This document shows, one piece after another, positions 61,981-64,000 of a stretch of DNA of 64,000 bases. Made by a program: the position numbers and the translations under genes. The number at the start of each line of letters is the position of its first letter. Position 1 is the first letter of the stretch. The notes beneath the pieces are model-generated. The model had not been told where the DNA came from. It saw only the letters and a list, made by a program, of their open reading frames with translations, and did not search any database. Source of the stretch: Lachnospiraceae bacterium (GTDB lineage: Bacteria; Bacillota; Clostridia; Lachnospirales; Lachnospiraceae); NCBI GenBank assembly GCA_910575605.1, contig CAJTEW010000001.1, positions 344,049 to 408,048 on the forward strand. Reading direction: 5' to 3'.

Positions 61981-63768
61981 ATGAATGTACCAGAAAGAAT
62001 TGCTGCTCTTCGTGCTCTGATGAAGGAACGTGGATACGATGTATATCTTGTTCCCACAGACGATAATCATCAGAGCGAATATGTTGGGGAACACTTTAAG
62101 GCAAGAGCATTTATCACAGGTTTTACGGGCTCCGCAGGAACCGCTGTGATTACACAAAAGGAGGCCGGTCTGTGGACGGACGGACGTTATTTTATCCAAG
62201 CGGCAAGGCAGCTTGAGGGAAGCGGCGTCACTCTGTTTAAAATGGGTGAAAAGAAAGTTCCGACTGTAGAAGAATACATCGGAAAAATCCTTCCTGAAAA
62301 CGGAAAATTGGGCTTTGACGGCCGTGTTGTGGCAATGGGAACCGGACAGGAGCTTGAAAAGGCAGTTTCTAAAAAGAACGGAAGCATTGATTACTCCGAA
62401 GACTTAATTGACCATATCTGGAAAGAGCGCCCGCCTCTTTCTGAAGAATCAGCATTTGCACTTGGCGAGGAATATACCGGGGAGAGCACGAAAGACAAGC
62501 TTGGCCGTATCCGTGCAGAGATGGAAAAAGAAAAGTGTACCATACATATTATGGCATCTCTCGATGATATCTGCTGGACAACAAACCTGCGCGGTAATGA
62601 CATCGAATATTTCCCTCTTCTTCTGTCTTATGCAGTTGTCACAATGGAAGATATGAAGCTCTATGTAAATGAACGCAAGCTTACTGGAGAAATGAAAGAA
62701 AAGCTTTCAGAGGCCGGCGTATCTCTGCGTCCTTATAATGCTATTTATGAAGATGTAAAAGCACTTCCTTCTGACAGTACTATATGGGTTGATCCTGCAA
62801 GACTGAATTATGCTCTTTATAACAATCTTCCAAAGGATGCAAAGGTTGTAGAAAAGGCCAATCCTTCTGTGCTTATGAAGGCCATGAAAAATGATACAGA
62901 GGTTAAAAATATTATCAAGGCCCATGAAAAAGACGGAGTTGCTGTCACAAAATTCATGTACTGGCTTAAGAAAAATGTCGGTAAAACTGAGGTTACCGAA
63001 ATCAGCGCTGCTATAAAGCTGGAGGAATTCCGTAAAGAGCAGGAGGGTTATCTGTGGCAGAGCTTTGAGCCAATCTGCGGCTCTGGAGAGCATGGCGCTA
63101 TTGTCCATTATTCTGCAACACCGGAAACAAACGTCCCAGTTGTAACTGACGGGCTTTTCCTTACTGATACAGGCGGCGGATATATGGAAGGCTCTACAGA
63201 TATTACAAGAACCTTTGCCTTTGGAGAGCTTACAGACCGCATGAAAGAGGACTTTACAACCGTACTTCTTTGTAACCTGCGGCTTGCAAGGGCAGTATTC
63301 CTTTACGGAACCTGCGGCTTTAATCTTGATATTCTTGCAAGAATGCCCGCATGGGAACGAGGAATTGATTACAATCACGGAACCGGACACGGTGTAGGCT
63401 ACCTAATGAACATCCATGAAGCACCCTGCGGCTTCCGTATCAAGGTACGTGAAGGAGAACGTGCAACATTAGAAGCAGGCATGATAATTACTGATGAGCC
63501 GGGAATCTATATTGAAGGCTCACATGGTATCCGTACGGAAAATGAGCTGCTTATACGCGAAGGACAAAAGACTGATTACGGTCAGTTTCTCTACTTTGAG
63601 CCAATTACCTATGTACCGATTGACTTAGATGCGGTTAAGGTGGAGATGCTTACTCAAGAAGATAAAAAGCAATTAAATGAATATCATGCGAAGGTGTATG
63701 AGATAGTAGCTCCGCATCTAAATGAAGATGAGAGGGAGTGGCTTAAGGAGTATACCAGAGAAATATAA
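61981..63768 (+). CDS. pepP: Aminopeptidase P family protein (M24B), long form
   Basis: A 595-residue Xaa-Pro aminopeptidase with two creatinase-like N-terminal domains (residues about 1-300) and a pita-bread catalytic domain. Metal ligands: D residues in FLTDTGGGYMEGSTDITRTF, H in NHGTGHGVGYLMNIHEAP, E in IITDEPGIYIEGSHGIRTEN and the later E in ENELLI. It removes N-terminal residues preceding proline in peptides, in the cytoplasm. The length corresponds to the three-domain form of many Firmicutes and eukaryotes. AAAGGAGG precedes ATG 61981. Confidence 0.95.
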   Translation: MNVPERIAALRALMKERGYDVYLVPTDDNHQSEYVGEHFKARAFITGFTGSAGTAVITQKEAGLWTDGRYFIQAARQLEGSGVTLFKMGEKKVPTVEEYIGKILPENGKLGFDGRVVAMGTGQELEKAVSKKNGSIDYSEDLIDHIWKERPPLSEESAFALGEEYTGESTKDKLGRIRAEMEKEKCTIHIMASLDDICWTTNLRGNDIEYFPLLLSYAVVTMEDMKLYVNERKLTGEMKEKLSEAGVSLRPYNAIYEDVKALPSDSTIWVDPARLNYALYNNLPKDAKVVEKANPSVLMKAMKNDTEVKNIIKAHEKDGVAVTKFMYWLKKNVGKTEVTEISAAIKLEEFRKEQEGYLWQSFEPICGSGEHGAIVHYSATPETNVPVVTDGLFLTDTGGGYMEGSTDITRTFAFGELTDRMKEDFTTVLLCNLRLARAVFLYGTCGFNLDILARMPAWERGIDYNHGTGHGVGYLMNIHEAPCGFRIKVREGERATLEAGMIITDEPGIYIEGSHGIRTENELLIREGQKTDYGQFLYFEPITYVPIDLDAVKVEMLTQEDKKQLNEYHAKVYEIVAPHLNEDEREWLKEYTREI

Positions 63769-63884
63769 GATGTTTATTGAAATGGCTGCAGAACGCAGCA
63801 CGAAGCAGAAATCAGGTTCACGTAAGCGGGGCAATACTGTGGTGATCTAACTGTCAACGGAGACTAGACGTTTAGCAATGGCGG

Positions 63885-63955
63885 GAGTATCCTAAAGATT
63901 GTGTAAACCTCCAAACTGATGTAAGATAAAATTACTCAGTTTGGAGGTTTATTTT
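63885..63955 (+). mobile_element. Left end of a probable IS256-family insertion sequence
   Basis: The stretch near 63890-63908 (AAAGATTGTGTAAACC) resembles IS256-family terminal repeats, which characteristically contain ATTGTGTAAA. The other end and any target duplication lie beyond the window, so the exact boundary is uncertain. The preceding 63769-63884 holds a 26-codon ORF and short repeats but nothing recognised. Confidence 0.45.
63905..63950 (+). promoter_or_regulatory. Hairpin sequestering the transposase ribosome site
   Basis: AAACCTCCAAACTGA (63905-63919) and TCAGTTTGGAGGTTT (63936-63950) form a perfect 15-bp stem with a 16-nt loop. The GGAGG ribosome site lies inside the right arm, so transcripts entering from outside would fold and block translation. 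Confidence 0.7.
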
Positions 63956-64000
63956 ATGGCAAGAAAAAAAGATTCCCCACAAAAAGCAGCCCTTCGGGAA
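63956..64000 (+). CDS. Transposase, N-terminal fragment (cut by window edge), probably IS256 family
   Basis: Only 15 codons are present, MARKKDSPQKAALRE, starting at ATG 63956 with GGAGG 8 nt upstream. Lysine-rich starts of this kind occur in IS256-family transposases of Lachnospiraceae, and the upstream terminal-repeat-like sequence agrees. Too little is seen to be sure. Confidence 0.4.
   Translation, partial: MARKKDSPQKAALRE

Noticed and set aside
62707..63390. Open minus-strand frame of 227 codons opposite pepP
   Set aside because: Antisense to the catalytic half of a well-supported aminopeptidase gene; no ribosome site or recognisable protein.
63785..63799. Short inverted repeat GCTGC/GCAGC after pepP as terminator
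   Set aside because: Five-bp stem without a following T-run; not a credible intrinsic terminator.
1..64000. CRISPR array or cas genes
   Set aside because: No regularly spaced direct repeats and no Cas-like proteins were seen anywhere in the window.

Overview
The window reads as chromosomal DNA of an anaerobic, spore-forming gut Firmicute, most likely a Lachnospiraceae (the genus cannot be fixed from sequence alone). The grounds are AT-leaning DNA with strong AGGAGG-type ribosome sites, SpoVB- and SpoIIM-like sporulation proteins, a fused 1414-residue acyl-CoA dehydratase activase, an Rrf2/NifS/NifU/MnmA iron-sulfur and tRNA-thiolation block, a Firmicute-type LexA site at recA, and no oxygen-respiration genes. 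About 60 genes fill it densely, mostly on the minus strand.

Region 1-12.7 kb: the start of polA, a 4Fe-4S aldo/keto reductase, a divergent XRE regulator, then a catabolic block etfA-etfB-FAD amino-acid/amine dehydrogenase-M20 carbamoylase followed by its likely PucR regulator. A tRNA-Leu(CAA), a frameshifted orphan ORF, a TIGR04076 protein, and a TrmB-lysA pair follow. Region 12.8-22.1 kb: a possible operon of rhomboid-like protein, pyruvate kinase, XpaC-like and TelA-like proteins, then the large activase.

Region 22.1-34.6 kb is the most accessory-looking part. It holds a lipoprotein, then a seven-gene operon joining a polar amino-acid ABC importer, an M20 amidohydrolase, a molybdopterin oxidoreductase and a polyferredoxin. 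Next to it is a lantibiotic-immunity-type module (LanFEG transporter plus LanRK two-component system) with no lantibiotic gene.

Region 34.6-48.5 kb: phosphatase, gpmI and an esterase; an ECF sigma factor with two membrane partners; a response-regulator/GGDEF protein with both active sites degenerate; the gap-pgk-tpiA glycolysis cluster; and the iscR-nifS-nifU-mnmA-php block. Region 48.5-64 kb is housekeeping: SpoVB- and MATE-type transporters, SpoIIM-like protein, Nudix hydrolase, rny, recX, recA, a secreted nuclease, DacF-type carboxypeptidase, scpA/scpB, a phosphoesterase, a HAD phosphatase and pepP. The right edge cuts into a probable IS256-family insertion sequence.

The best candidates for undescribed biology are the importer-amidohydrolase-molybdoenzyme operon (23156-29985), which looks like an anaerobic counterpart of organosulfur or amino-acid-adduct salvage operons, and the ETF-linked dehydrogenase/carbamoylase cluster (3134-9387), which could oxidise an N-carbamoyl-derived amino acid such as sarcosine. 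Both substrate assignments are inference. All boundaries, motifs and promoters were read by eye, without database searches.
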